A DNA stretch of 64,000 bases from the NCBI GenBank assembly GCA_964057225.1, contig OZ059896.1, forward strand, positions 4,712,001-4,776,000, written 5' to 3'. The notes below the pieces were generated by a model that did not search any database, was not told the DNA's origin, and saw nothing but the letters and a program-made list of their open reading frames with translations. Below are positions 52,101 through 64,000 of this stretch, one piece after another. Both the position numbers and the translations under genes were made by a program. Every line of letters starts with the position of its first letter. Positions within the stretch are counted from its first letter, which is position 1. This DNA comes from Auanema rhodensis (Eukaryota > Nematoda > Chromadorea > Rhabditida > Rhabditidae).

Positions 52101-54963
52101 CGAATGTACTATACTACATGGAGAAACGCTCAATACAAAAATTAGTTATGATCGTTTGAAAAATGATGCATTAGTGTATGTTGAGTTTCCATGTACACTC
52201 AACATTGCTTCCAAAAACATTTTGACAAAAATTTTCCCGAAAAATTTCAAAATAATTTCACAAAAAGTAGATGTTTTTAGATTCCTTTTTTCAAGACAAA
52301 GACGATGGACATTGTTATTCAACAAAAAAATTAATTCTTCACGGTGAAAATCGAGGATATAAGTGTGAACCTATATCAGTTGATATCTCGGTGCATTTTC
52401 AAGCTAGCGCAAATCTGATAACACAGATCGACGCAGCTTAAAAATCCACATCGAATGCACTATACTACATTGGGAAACACTCAATACAAAAATTAGTTAT
52501 GATCGTTTGAAAAATGATGCATTAGTGTATGTTGAGTTTCCATGTACACTCAACATTGCTTCCAAAAACATTTTGACAAAAATTTTCCCGAAAAATTTCA
52601 AAATAATTTCACAAAAAGTAGATGTTTTTAGATTCCTTTTTTCAAGACAAAGACGATGGACATTGTTATTCAACAAAAAAATTAAATCTTCAGGGTGAAA
52701 ATCGAGGATATAAGTGTGAACCTATATCAGTTGATATCTCGGTTCATTTTTAAGCTAGCGCAAATCTGATAACACAGATCGACGCAGCTTAAAAATCCGC
52801 ATCGAATGTACTATACTACATGGAGAAACGCTCAATACAAAAATTAGTTATGATCGTTTGAAAAATGATGCATTAGTGTATGTTGAGTTTCCATGTACAC
52901 TCAACAATGCTTCCAAAAACATTTTGACAAAAATTTTCCCGAAAAATTTCAAAATAATTTCACAAAAAGTAGATGTTTTTAGATTCCTTTTTTCAAGACA
53001 AAGACGATGGACATTGTTATTCAACAAAAAAATTAATTCTTCACGGTGAAAAGCGAGGATATAAGTGTGAACCTATATCAGTTGATATCTCGGTGCATTT
53101 TCAAGCTAGCGCAAATCTGATAACACAGATCGACGCAGCTTAAAAATCCGCATCGAATGCACTATACTACATTGAGAAAAGCTAAATACAAAAATTAGTT
53201 ATGATCGTTTGAAAAATGATGCATTAGTGTATGTTGAGTTTCCATGTACACTCAACAATGCTTCCAAAAACATTTTGACAAAAATTTTCCCGAAAAATTT
53301 CAAAATAATTTCACAAAAAGTAGATGTTTTTAGATTCCTTTTTTCAAGACAAAGACGATGGACAATGTTATTCAACGAAAAAATTAAATCTTCAGGGTGA
53401 AAATCGAGGATATAAGTGTGAACCTATATCAGTTGATATCTCGGTTCATTTTTAAGCTAGCGCAAATCTGATAACACAGATCGACGCAGCTTAAAAATCC
53501 GCATCGAATGTACTATACTACATGGAGAAACGCTCAATACAAAAATTAGTTATGATCGTTTGAAAAATGATGCATTAGTGTATGTTGAGTTTCCATGTAC
53601 ACTCAACATTGCTTCCAAAAACATTTTGACAAAAATTTTCCCGAAAAATTTCAAAATAATTTCACAAAAAGTAGATGTTTTTAGATTCCTTTTTTCAAGA
53701 CAAAGACGATGGACATTGTTATTCAACAAAAAAATTAATTCTTCACGGTGAAAATCGAGGATATAAGTGTGAACCTATATCAGTTGATATCTCGGTGCAT
53801 TTTCAAGCTAGCGCAAATCTGATAACACAGATCGACGCAGCTTAAAAATCCGCATCGAATGCACTATACTACATTGAGAAAAGCTAAATACAAAAATTAG
53901 TTATGATCGTTTGAAAAATGATGCATTAGTGTATGTTGAGTTTCCATGTACACTCAACATTGCTTCCAAAAACATTTTGACAAAAATTTTCCCGAAAAAT
54001 TTCAAAATAATTTCACAAAAAGTAGATGTTTTTAGATTCCTTTTTTCAAGACAAAGACGATGGACATTGTTATTCAACAAAAAAATTAATTCTTCACGGT
54101 GAAAATCGAGGATATAAGTGTGAACCTATATCAGTTGATATCTCGGTGCATTTTCAAGCTAGCGCAAATCTGATAACACAGATCGACGCAGCTTAAAAAT
54201 CCACATCGAATGCACTATACTACATTGGGAAACACTCAATACAAAAATTAGTTATGATCGTTTGAAAAATGATGCATTAGTGTATGTTGAGTTTCCATGT
54301 ACACTCAACATTGCTTCCAAAAACATTTTGACAAAAATTTTCCCGAAAAATTTCAAAATAATTTCACAAAAAGTAGATGTTTTTAGATTCCTTTTTTCAA
54401 GACAAAGACGATGGACATTGTTATTCAACAAAAAAATTAAATCTTCAGGGTGAAAATCGAGGATATAAGTGTGAACCTATATCAGTTGATATCTCGGTTC
54501 ATTTTTAAGCTAGCGCAAATCTGATAACACAGATCGACGCAGCTTAAAAATCCGCATCGAATGTACTATACTACATGGAGAAACGCTCAATACAAAAATT
54601 AGTTATGATCGTTTGAAAAATGATGCATTAGTGTATGTTGAGTTTCCATGTACACTCAACAATGCTTCCAAAAACATTTTGACAAAAATTTTCCCGAAAA
54701 ATTTCAAAATAATTTCACAAAAAGTAGATGTTTTTAGATTCCTTTTTTCAAGACAAAGACGATGGACAATGTTATTCAACGAAAAAATTAATTCTTCACG
54801 GTGAAAATCGAGGATATAAGTGTGAACCTATATCAGTTGATATCTCGGTGCATTTTCAAGCTAGCGCAAATCTGATAACACAGATCGACGCAGCTTAAAA
54901 ATCCGCATCGAATGCACTATACTACATGGAGAAACGCTCAATACAAAAATTAGTTATGATCGT

Positions 54964-55155
54964 TTGAAAAATGATGCATTAGTGTATGTTGAGTTTCCAT
55001 GTACACTCAACAATGCTTCCAAAAACATTTTGACAAAAATTTTCCCGAAAAATTTCAAAATAATTTCACAAAAAGTAGATGTTTTTAGATTCCTTTTTTC
55101 AAGACAAAGACGATGAACAATGTTATTCAACAAAAAAATTAATTCTTCACGGTGA
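54964..55155 (+). repeat. satA copy with a second, different nonsense change
   Basis: Near 55113 CGATGGACA reads CGATGAACA, replacing the Trp codon by TGA in the shared frame. The monomer is otherwise normal and remains in phase. Confidence 0.85.
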
Positions 55156-58100
55156 AAATCGAGGATATAAGTGTGAACCTATATCAGTTGATATCTCGGT
55201 GCATTTTCAAGCTAGCGCAAATCTGATAACACAGATCGACGCAGCTTAAAAATCCACATCGAATGCACTATACTACATTGGGAAACACTCAATACAAAAA
55301 TTAGTTATGATCGTTTGAAAAATGATGCATTAGTGTATGTTGAGTTTCCATGTACACTCAACATTGCTTCCAAAAACATTTTGACAAAAATTTTCCCGAA
55401 CAATTTCAAAATAATTTCACAAAAAGTAGATGTTTTTAGATTCCTTTTTTCAAGACAAAGACGATGGTCAATGTTATTCAACGAAAAAATTAAATCTTCA
55501 GGGTGAAAATCGAGGATATAAGTGTGAACCTATATCAGTTGATATCTCGGTTCATTTTTAAGCTAGCGCAAATCTGATAACACAGATCGACGCAGCTTAA
55601 AAATCCGCATCGAATGTACTATACTACATGGAGAAACGCTCAATACAAAAATTAGTTATGATCGTTTGAAAAATGATGCATTAGTGTATGTTGAGTTTCC
55701 ATGTACACTCAACAATGCTTCCAAAAACATTTTGACAAAAATTTTCCCGAACAATTTCAAAATAATTTCACAAAAAGTAGATGTTTTTAGATTCCTTTTT
55801 TCAAGACAAAGGCGATGGACAATGTTATTCAACGAAAAAATTAAATCTTCAGGGTGAAAATCGAGGATATAAGTGTGAACCTATACCAGTTGATATCTCG
55901 GTTCATTTTTAAGCTAGCGCAAATCTGATAACACAGATCGACGCAGCTTAAAAATCCGCATCGAATGTACTATACTACATTAAAAAACGCTAAATACAAA
56001 AATTAGTTATGATTGTTTGAAAAATGATGCATTAGTGTATGTTGAGTTTCCATGTACACTCAACATTGCTTCCAAAAACATTTTGACAAACATTTTCCCG
56101 AAAAATTTCAGAATAAATTTACAAAAAGTAGATGTTTTTAGATTCCTTTTTTCAAGACAAAGACGATGGACATTGTCATTCAACAAAAAAATTAATTCTT
56201 CACGGTGAAAATCGAGGATATAAGTGTGAACCTATATCAGTTGATATCTCGGTGCATTTTCAAGCTAGCGCAAATCTGATAATACAGATCGACGCAGCTT
56301 AAAAATCCGCATCGAATGCACTATACTACATGGAGAAACGCTTAATACAAAAATTAGTTATGATCGTTTGAAAAATGATGCATTAGTGTATGTTGAGTTT
56401 CCATGTACACTCAACATTGCTTCCAAAAACATTTTGACAAAAATTTTCCCGAAAAATTTCAAAATAATTTCACAAAAAGTAGATGTTTTTAGATTCCTTT
56501 TTTCAAGACAAAGACGATGGACATTGTTATTCAACAAAAAAATTAATTCTTCACGGTGAAAATCGAGGATATAAGTGTGAACCTATATCAGTTGATATCT
56601 CGGTGCATTTTCAAGCTAGCGCAAATCTGATAACACAGATCGACGCAGCTTAAAAATCCGCATCGAATGCACTATACTACATGGAGAAACGCTCAATACA
56701 AAAATTAGTTATGATCGTTTGAAAAATGATGCATTAGTGTATGTTGAGTTTCCATGTACACTCAACAATGCTTCCAAAAACATTTTGACAAAAATTTTCC
56801 CGAACAATTTCAAAATAATTTCACAAAAAGTAGATGTTTTTAGATTCCTTTTTTCAAGACAAAGACGATGGACAATGTTATTCAACGAAAAAATTAAATC
56901 TTCAGGGTGAAAATCGAGGATATAAGTGTGAACCTATATCAGTTGATATCTCGGTTCATTTTTAAGCTAGCGCAAATCTGATAACACAGATCGACGCAGC
57001 TTAAAAATCCGCATCGAATGTACTATACTACATTAAAAAACGCTCAATACAAAAATTAGTTATGATTGTTTGAAAAATGATGCATTAGTGTATGTTGAGT
57101 TTCCATGTACACTCAACATTGCTTCCAAAAACATTTTGACAAACATTTTCCCGAAAAATTTCAGAATAAATTTACAAAAAGTAGATGTTTTTAGATTCCT
57201 TTTTTCAAGACAAAGACGATGGACATTGTCATTCAACAAAAAAATTAATTCTTCACGGTGAAAATCGAGGATATAAGTGTGAACCTATATCAGTCGATAT
57301 CTCGGTGCATTTTCAAGCTAGCGCAAATCTGATAATACAGATCGACGCAGCTTAAAAATCCGCATCGAATGCACTATACTACATGGAGAAACGCTCAATA
57401 CAAAAATTAGTTATGATCGTTTGAAAAATGATGCATTAGTGTATGTTGAGTTTCCATGTACACTCAACATTGCTTCCAAAAACATTTTGACAAAAATTTT
57501 CCCGAAAAATTTCAAAATAATTTCACAAAAAGTAGATGTTTTTAGATTCCTTTTTTCAAGACAAAGACGATGGACATTGTTATTCAACAAAAAAATTAAT
57601 TCTTCACGGTGAAAATCGAGGATATAAGTGTGAACCTATATCAGTTGATATCTCGGTGCATTTTCAAGCTAGCGCAAATCTGATAACACAGATCGACGCA
57701 GCTTAAAAATCCGCATCGAATGCACTATACTACATGGAGAAACGCTCAATACAAAAATTAGTTATGATTGTTTGAAAAATGATGCATTAGTGTATGTTGA
57801 GTTTCCATGTACACTCAACAATGCTTCCAAAAACATTTTGACAAAAATTTTCCCGAAAAATTTCAAAATAATTTCACAAAAAGTAGATGTTTTTAGATTC
57901 CTTTTTTCAAGACAAAGACGATGGACATTGTTATTCAACAAAAAAATTAATTCTTCACGGTGAAAATCGAGGATATAAGTGTGAACCTATATCAGTTGAT
58001 ATCTCGGTGCATTTTCAAGCTAGCGCAAATCTGATAACACAGATCGACGCAGCTTAAAAATCCGCATCGAATGCACTATACTACATGGAGAAACGCTCAA

Positions 58101-60579
58101 TACAAAAATTAGTTATGATCGTTTGAAAAATGATGCATTAGTGTATGTTGAGTTTCCATGTACACTCAACATTGCTTCCAAAAACATTTTGACAAAAATT
58201 TTCCCGAAAAATTTCAAAATAATTTCACAAAAAGTAGATGTTTTTAGATTCCTTTTTTCAAGACAAAGACGATGGACATTGTTATTCAACAAAAAAATTA
58301 ATTCTTCACGGTGAAAATCGAGGATATAAGTGTGAACCTATATCAGTTGATATCTCGGTGCATTTTCAAGCTAGCGCAAATCTGATAACACAGATCGACG
58401 CAGCTTGAAAATCCGCATCGAATGCACTATACTACATGGAGAAACGCTCAATACAAAAATTAGTTATGATCGTTTGAAAAATGATGCATTAGTGTATGTT
58501 GAGTTTTCATGTACACTCAACAATGCTTCCAAAAACATTTTGACAAAAATTTTCCCGAAAAATTTCAAAATAATTTCACAAAAAGTAGATGTTTTTAGAT
58601 TCCTTTATTCAAGACAAAGACGAAGGACAATGTTATTCAACGAAAAAATTAAATCTTCAGGGTGAAAATCGAGGATATAAGTGTGAACCTATATCAGTTG
58701 ATATCTCGGTGCATTTTCAAGCTAGCGCAAATCTGATAACACAGATCGACGCAGCTTAAAAATCCGCATCGAATGCACTATACTACATTGAGAAACGCTT
58801 AATACAAAAATTAGTTATGATTGTTTGAAAAATGATGCATTAGTGTATGTTGAGTTTTCATGTACACTCAACAATGCTTCCAAAAACATTTTGACAAAAA
58901 TTTTCCCGAAAAATTTCAAAATAATTTCACAAAAAGTAGATGTTTTTAGATTCCTTTATTCAAGACAAAGACGATGGACATTGTTATTCAACAAAAAAAT
59001 TAATTCTTCACGGTGAAAATCGAGGATATAAGTGTGAACCTATATCAGTTGATATCTCGGTGCATTTTCAAGCTAGCGCAAATCTGATAACACAGATCGA
59101 CGCAGCTTGAAAATCCGCATCGAATGCACTATACTACATGGAGAAACGCTCAATACAAAAATTAGTTATGATCGTTTGAAAAATGATGCATTAGTGTATG
59201 TTGAGTTTTCATGTACACTCAACAATGCTTCCAAAAACATTTTGACAAAAATTTTCCCGAAAAATTTCAAAATAATTTCACAAAAAGTAGATGTTTTTAG
59301 ATTCCTTTATTCAAGACAAAGACGAAGGACAATGTTATTCAACGAAAAAATTAAATCTTCAGGGTGAAAATCGAGGATATAAGTGTGAACCTATATCAGT
59401 TGATATCTCGGTGCATTTTCAAGCTAGCGCAAATCTGATAACACAGATCGACGCAGCTTAAAAATCCGCATCGAATGCACTATACTACATTGAGAAACGC
59501 TTAATACAAAAATTAGTTATGATTGTTTGAAAAATGATGCATTAGTGTATGTTGAGTTTCCATGTACACTCAACATTGCTTCCAAAAACATTTTGACAAA
59601 AATTTTCCCGAAAAATTTCAAAATAATTTCACAAAAAGTAGATGTTTTTAGATTCCTTTTTTCAAGACAAAGACGATGGACATTGTTATTCAACAAAAAA
59701 ATTAATTCTTCACGGTGAAAATCGAGGATATAAGTGTGAACCTATATCAGTTGATATCTCGGTGCATTTTCAAGCTAGCGCAAATCTGATAACACAGATC
59801 GACGCAGCTTAAAAATCCGCATCGAATGCACTATACTACATGGAGAAACGCTCAATACAACAATTAGTTATGATCGTTTGAAAAATGATGCATTAGTGTA
59901 TGTTGAGTTTCCATGTACACTCAACAATGCTTCCAAAAACATTTTGACAAAAATTTTCCCGAAAAATTTCAAAATAATTTCACAAAAAGTAGATGTTTTT
60001 AGATTCCTTTTTTCAAGACAAAGACGATGGACATTGTTATTCAACAAAAAAATTAATTCTTCACGGTGAAAATCGAGGATATAAGTGTGAACCTATATCA
60101 GTTGATATCTCGGTGCATTTTCAAGCTAGCGCAAATCTGATAACACAGATCGACGCAGCTTGAAAATCCGCATCGAATGCACTATACTACATGGAGAAAC
60201 GCTCAATACAAAAATTAGTTATGATCGTTTGAAAAATGATGCATTAGTGTATGTTGAGTTTTCATGTACACTCAACAATGCTTCCAAAAACATTTTGACA
60301 AAAATTTTCCCGAAAAATTTCAAAATAATTTCACAAAAAGTAGATGTTTTTAGATTCCTTTTTTCAAGACAAAGACGATGGACAATGTTATTCAACGAAA
60401 AAATTAAATCTTCAGGGTGAAAATCGAGGATATAAGTGTGAACCTATATCAGTTGATATCTCGGTGCATTTTCAAGCTAGCGCAAATCTGATAACACAGA
60501 TCGACGCAGCTTAAAAATCCGCATCGAATGCACTATACTACATTGAGAAACGCTTAATACAAAAATTAGTTATGATTGT

Positions 60580-63387
60580 TTGAAAAATGATGCATTAGTG
60601 TATGTTGAGTTTCCATGTACACTCAACATTGCTTCCAAAAACATTTTGACAAACATTTTCCCGAAAAATTTCAGAATAAATTTACAAAAAGTAGATGTTT
60701 TTAGATTCCTTTTTTCAAGACAAAGACGATGGACATTGTCATTCAACAAAAAAATTAATTCTTCACGGTGAAAATCGAGGATATAAGTGTGAACCTATAT
60801 CAGTTGATATCTCGGTGCATTTTCAAGCTAGCGCAAATCTGATAACACAGATCGACGCAGCTTAAAAATCCGCATCGAATGCACTATACTACATGGAGAA
60901 ACGCTCAATACAAAAATTAGTTATGATCGTTTGAAAAATGATGCATTAGTGTATGTTGAGTTTCCATGTACACTCAAAATTGCTTCCAAAAACATTTTGA
61001 CAAAAATTTTTTCGAAAAATTTGAAAATAATTTAGCAAAAAGTAGATGTTTTTAGATTCCTTTTTTCAAGACAAAGACGATGGACATTGTTATTCAACAA
61101 AAAAATTAATTCTTCACGGTGAAAATCGAGGATATAAGTGTGAACCTATATCAGTTGATATCTCGGTGCATTTTCAAGCTAGCGCAAATCTGATAACACA
61201 GATCGACGCAGCTTAAAAATCCGCATCGAATGCACTATACTACATGGAGAAACGCTCAATACAAAAATTAGTTATGATCGTTTGAAAAATGATGCATTAG
61301 TGTATGTTGAGTTTCCATGTACACTCAACAATGCTTCCAAAAACATTTTGACAAAAATTTTCCCGAAAAATTTCAAAATAATTTCACAAAAAGTAGATGT
61401 TTTTAGATTCCTTTTTTCAAGACAAAGACGATGGACATTGTTATTCAACAAAAAAATTAATTCTTCACGGTGAAAATCGAGGATATAAGTGTGAACCTAT
61501 ATCAGTTGATATCTCGGTGCATTTTCAAGCTAGCGCAAATCTGATAACACAGATCGACGCAGCTTAAAAATCCGCATCGAATGCACTATACTACATGGAG
61601 AAACGCTCAATACAAAAATTAGTTATGATCGTTTGAAAAATGATGCATTAGTGTATGTTGAGTTTCCATGTACACTCAACATTGCTTCCAAAAACATTTT
61701 GACAAAAATTTTCCCGAAAAATTTCAAAATAATTTCACAAAAAGTAGATGTTTTTAGATTCCTTTTTTCAAGACAAAGACGATGGACAATGTTATTCAAC
61801 GAAAAAATTAAATCTTCAGGGTGAAAATCGAGGATATAAGTGTGAACTTATATCAGTTGATATCTCGGTTCATTTTTAAGTTAGCGCAAATCTGATAACA
61901 CAGATCGACGCAGCTTAAAAATCCGCATCGAATGTACTATACTACATTAAGAAACGCTCAATACAAAAATTAGTTATGATTGTTTGAAAAATGATGCATT
62001 AGTGTATGTTGAGTTTCCATGTACACTCAACATTGCTTCCAAAAACATTTTGACAAACATTTTCCCGAAAAATTTCAGAATAAATTTACAAAAAGTAGAT
62101 GTTTTTAGATTCCTTTTTTCAAGACAAAGACGATGGACATTGTCATTCAACAAAAAAATTAATTCTTCACGGTGAAAATCGAGGATATAAGTGTGAACCT
62201 ATATCAGTTGATATCTCGGTGCATTTTCAAGCTAGCGCAAATCTGATAACACAGATCGACGCAGCTTAAAAATCCGCATCGAATGCACTATACTACATGG
62301 AGAAACGCTCAATACAAAAATTAGTTATGATCGTTTGAAAAATGATGCATTAGTGTATGTTGAGTTTCCATGTACACTCAAAATTGCTTCCAAAAACATT
62401 TTGACAAAAATTTTTTCGAAAAATTTGAAAATAATTTAGCAAAAAGTAGATGTTTTTAGATTCCTTTTTTCAAGACAAAGACGATGGACATTGTTATTCA
62501 ACAAAAAAATTAATTCTTCACGGTGAAAATCGAGGATATAAGTGTGAACCTATATCAGTTGATATCTCGGTGCATTTTCAAGCTAGCGCAAATCTGATAA
62601 CACAGATCGACGCAGCTTAAAAATCCGCATCGAATGCACTATACTACATGGAGAAACGCTCAATACAAAAATTAGTTATGATCGTTTGAAAAATGATGCA
62701 TTAGTGTATGTTGAGTTTCCATGTACACTCAACAATGCTTCCAAAAACATTTTGACAAAAATTTTCCCGAAAAATTTCAAAATAATTTCACAAAAAGTAG
62801 ATGTTTTTAGATTCCTTTTTTCAAGACAAAGACGATGGACATTGTTATTCAACAAAAAAATTAATTCTTCACGGTGAAAATCGAGGATATAAGTGTGAAC
62901 CTATATCAGTTGATATCTCGGTGCATTTTCAAGCTAGCGCAAATCTGATAACACAGATCGACGCAGCTTAAAAATCCGCATCGAATGCACTATACTACAT
63001 GGAGAAACGCTCAATACAAAAATTAGTTATGATCGTTTGAAAAATGATGCATTAGTGTATGTTGAGTTTCCATGTACACTCAACAATGCTTCCAGAAACA
63101 TTTTGACAAAAATTTTCCCGAAAAATTTCAAAATAATTTCACAAAAAGTAGATGTTTTTAGATTCCTTTTTTCAAGACAAAGACGATGGACATTGTTATT
63201 CAACAAAAAAATTAATTCTTCACGGTGAAAATCGAGGATATAAGTGTGAACCTATATCAGTTGATATCTCGGTGCATTTTCAAGCTAGCGCAAATCTGAT
63301 AACACAGATCGACGCAGCTTAAAAATCCGCATCGAATGCACTATACTACATGGAGAAACGCTCAATACAAAAATTAGTTATGATCGT
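60580..63387 (+). repeat. satA four-monomer unit (1404 bp) including a left-array-type monomer
   Basis: A variant monomer with GACAAACATTTTCCC, TTTCAGAATAAATTTAC and ATTGTCATTC starts at 60580 and 61984, and is followed in each case by a monomer carrying left-array bases (about 60975-61040 and 62379-62444). The following two monomers also match, giving two 1404-bp units. Confidence 0.8.
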
Positions 63388-64000
63388 TTGAAAAATGATG
63401 CATTAGTGTATGTTGAGTTTCCATGTACACTCAACAATGCTTCCAAAAACATTTTGACAAAAATTTTCCCGAAAAATTTCAAAATAATTTCACAAAAAGT
63501 AGATGTTTTTAGATTCCTTTTTTCAAGACAAAGACGATGGACATTGTTATTCAACAAAAAAATTAATTCTTCACGGTGAAAATCGAGGATATAAGTGTGA
63601 ACCTATATCAGTTGATATCTCGGTGCATTTTCAAGCTAGCGCAAATCTGATAACACAGATCGACGCAGCTTAAAAATCCGCATCGAATGCACTATACTAC
63701 ATGGAGAAACGCTCAATACAAAAATTAGTTATGATCGTTTGAAAAATGATGCATTAGTGTATGTTGAGTTTCCATGTACACTCAACATTGCTTCCAAAAA
63801 CATTTTGACAAACATTTTCCCGAAAAATTTCAGAATAAATTTACAAAAAGTAGATGTTTTTAGATTCCTTTTTTCAAGACAAAGACGATGGACATTGTCA
63901 TTCAACAAAAAAATTAATTCTTCACGGTGAAAATCGAGGATATAAGTGTGAACCTATATCAGTTGATATCTCGGTGCATTTTCAAGCTAGCGCAAATCTG

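Larger units (their letters stand above)
35914..64000 (+). repeat. satA tandem array, right (351-bp satellite, about 80 copies)
   Basis: Almost perfect 351-bp periodicity to the window end; the array runs off the window. The strand is set by the open 63-codon frame (first copy 36008-36199). That frame is open in most copies because 351 is divisible by 3 and the monomer has a stop-free stretch. Frequent copy-to-copy changes in it (Ile/Asn, Pro/Ser, Arg/Gly, Leu/Met, Lys/Glu, Lys/Asn) alter amino acids, and some copies carry stops. I therefore treat it as non-coding. Right-array diagnostic bases include TTTTCCCGAAAAATT, AATTTCACAAAAAG and CAAGACAAAGACG. Confidence 0.97.

Noticed and set aside
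36008-63930. Dozens of 63-codon plus-strand frames as a multigene family of small proteins
   Set aside because: They are the same stop-free stretch of a 351-bp satellite. Changes are mostly non-synonymous, some copies and the whole left array have stops, and there is no promoter or start context distinct from the repeat.
1-64000. CRISPR array
   Set aside because: The repeats are contiguous 351-bp and about 180-bp monomers without unique spacers; this is eukaryotic satellite DNA.
1-64000. tRNA, rRNA or telomeric repeats
   Set aside because: No cloverleaf-type boxes, rRNA-like stretches or short telomere-type repeats were seen on either strand.

Overview
This window contains no complete gene. 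It is almost entirely satellite DNA from an AT-rich eukaryotic genome. An animal is most likely, because the only recognisable genic sequence is a metazoan-style replication-dependent histone fragment: the first 11 codons of histone H4 with its promoter, plus a consensus histone mRNA 3' stem-loop. The sequence alone does not allow a finer taxonomic call.

Layout. (1) Positions 1-15680 hold about 45 head-to-tail copies of a 351-bp satellite, called satA here, on the minus strand (orientation is defined by the copies at the right end of the window). (2) Positions 15681-16272 hold a 592-bp histone-derived segment bounded by a 24-bp inverted repeat, followed by about 260 bp of AT-rich single-copy-looking DNA. 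(3) Positions 16535-35060 hold about 100 copies of a second satellite, satB, with monomers of about 179-184 bp. Orientation switches near 17196, 19411 and 34826, and there are several multi-monomer higher-order blocks. (4) Positions 35061-35913 hold an inverted copy of segment 2. (5) Positions 35914-64000 hold about 80 copies of satA on the plus strand.

The histone segment, its AT-rich flank and the first satB copies form two near-identical inverted arms (15681-16768 and 34827-35913) about 18 kb apart. Each arm joins satA at the same base of the satA monomer. The flanking satA arrays are inverted relative to each other but carry different diagnostic variants, so each side seems to have been homogenised separately.

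Most satA copies on the right have an open 63-codon frame, and many satB copies have an open 60-codon frame. I do not annotate these as genes. They are by-products of monomer lengths divisible by three plus array homogenisation: differences between copies are mostly amino-acid-changing, some copies carry stops, and the left satA array carries a fixed in-frame stop. The region of most interest is the histone remnant that sits, in two inverted copies, exactly at the borders between two unrelated satellites.
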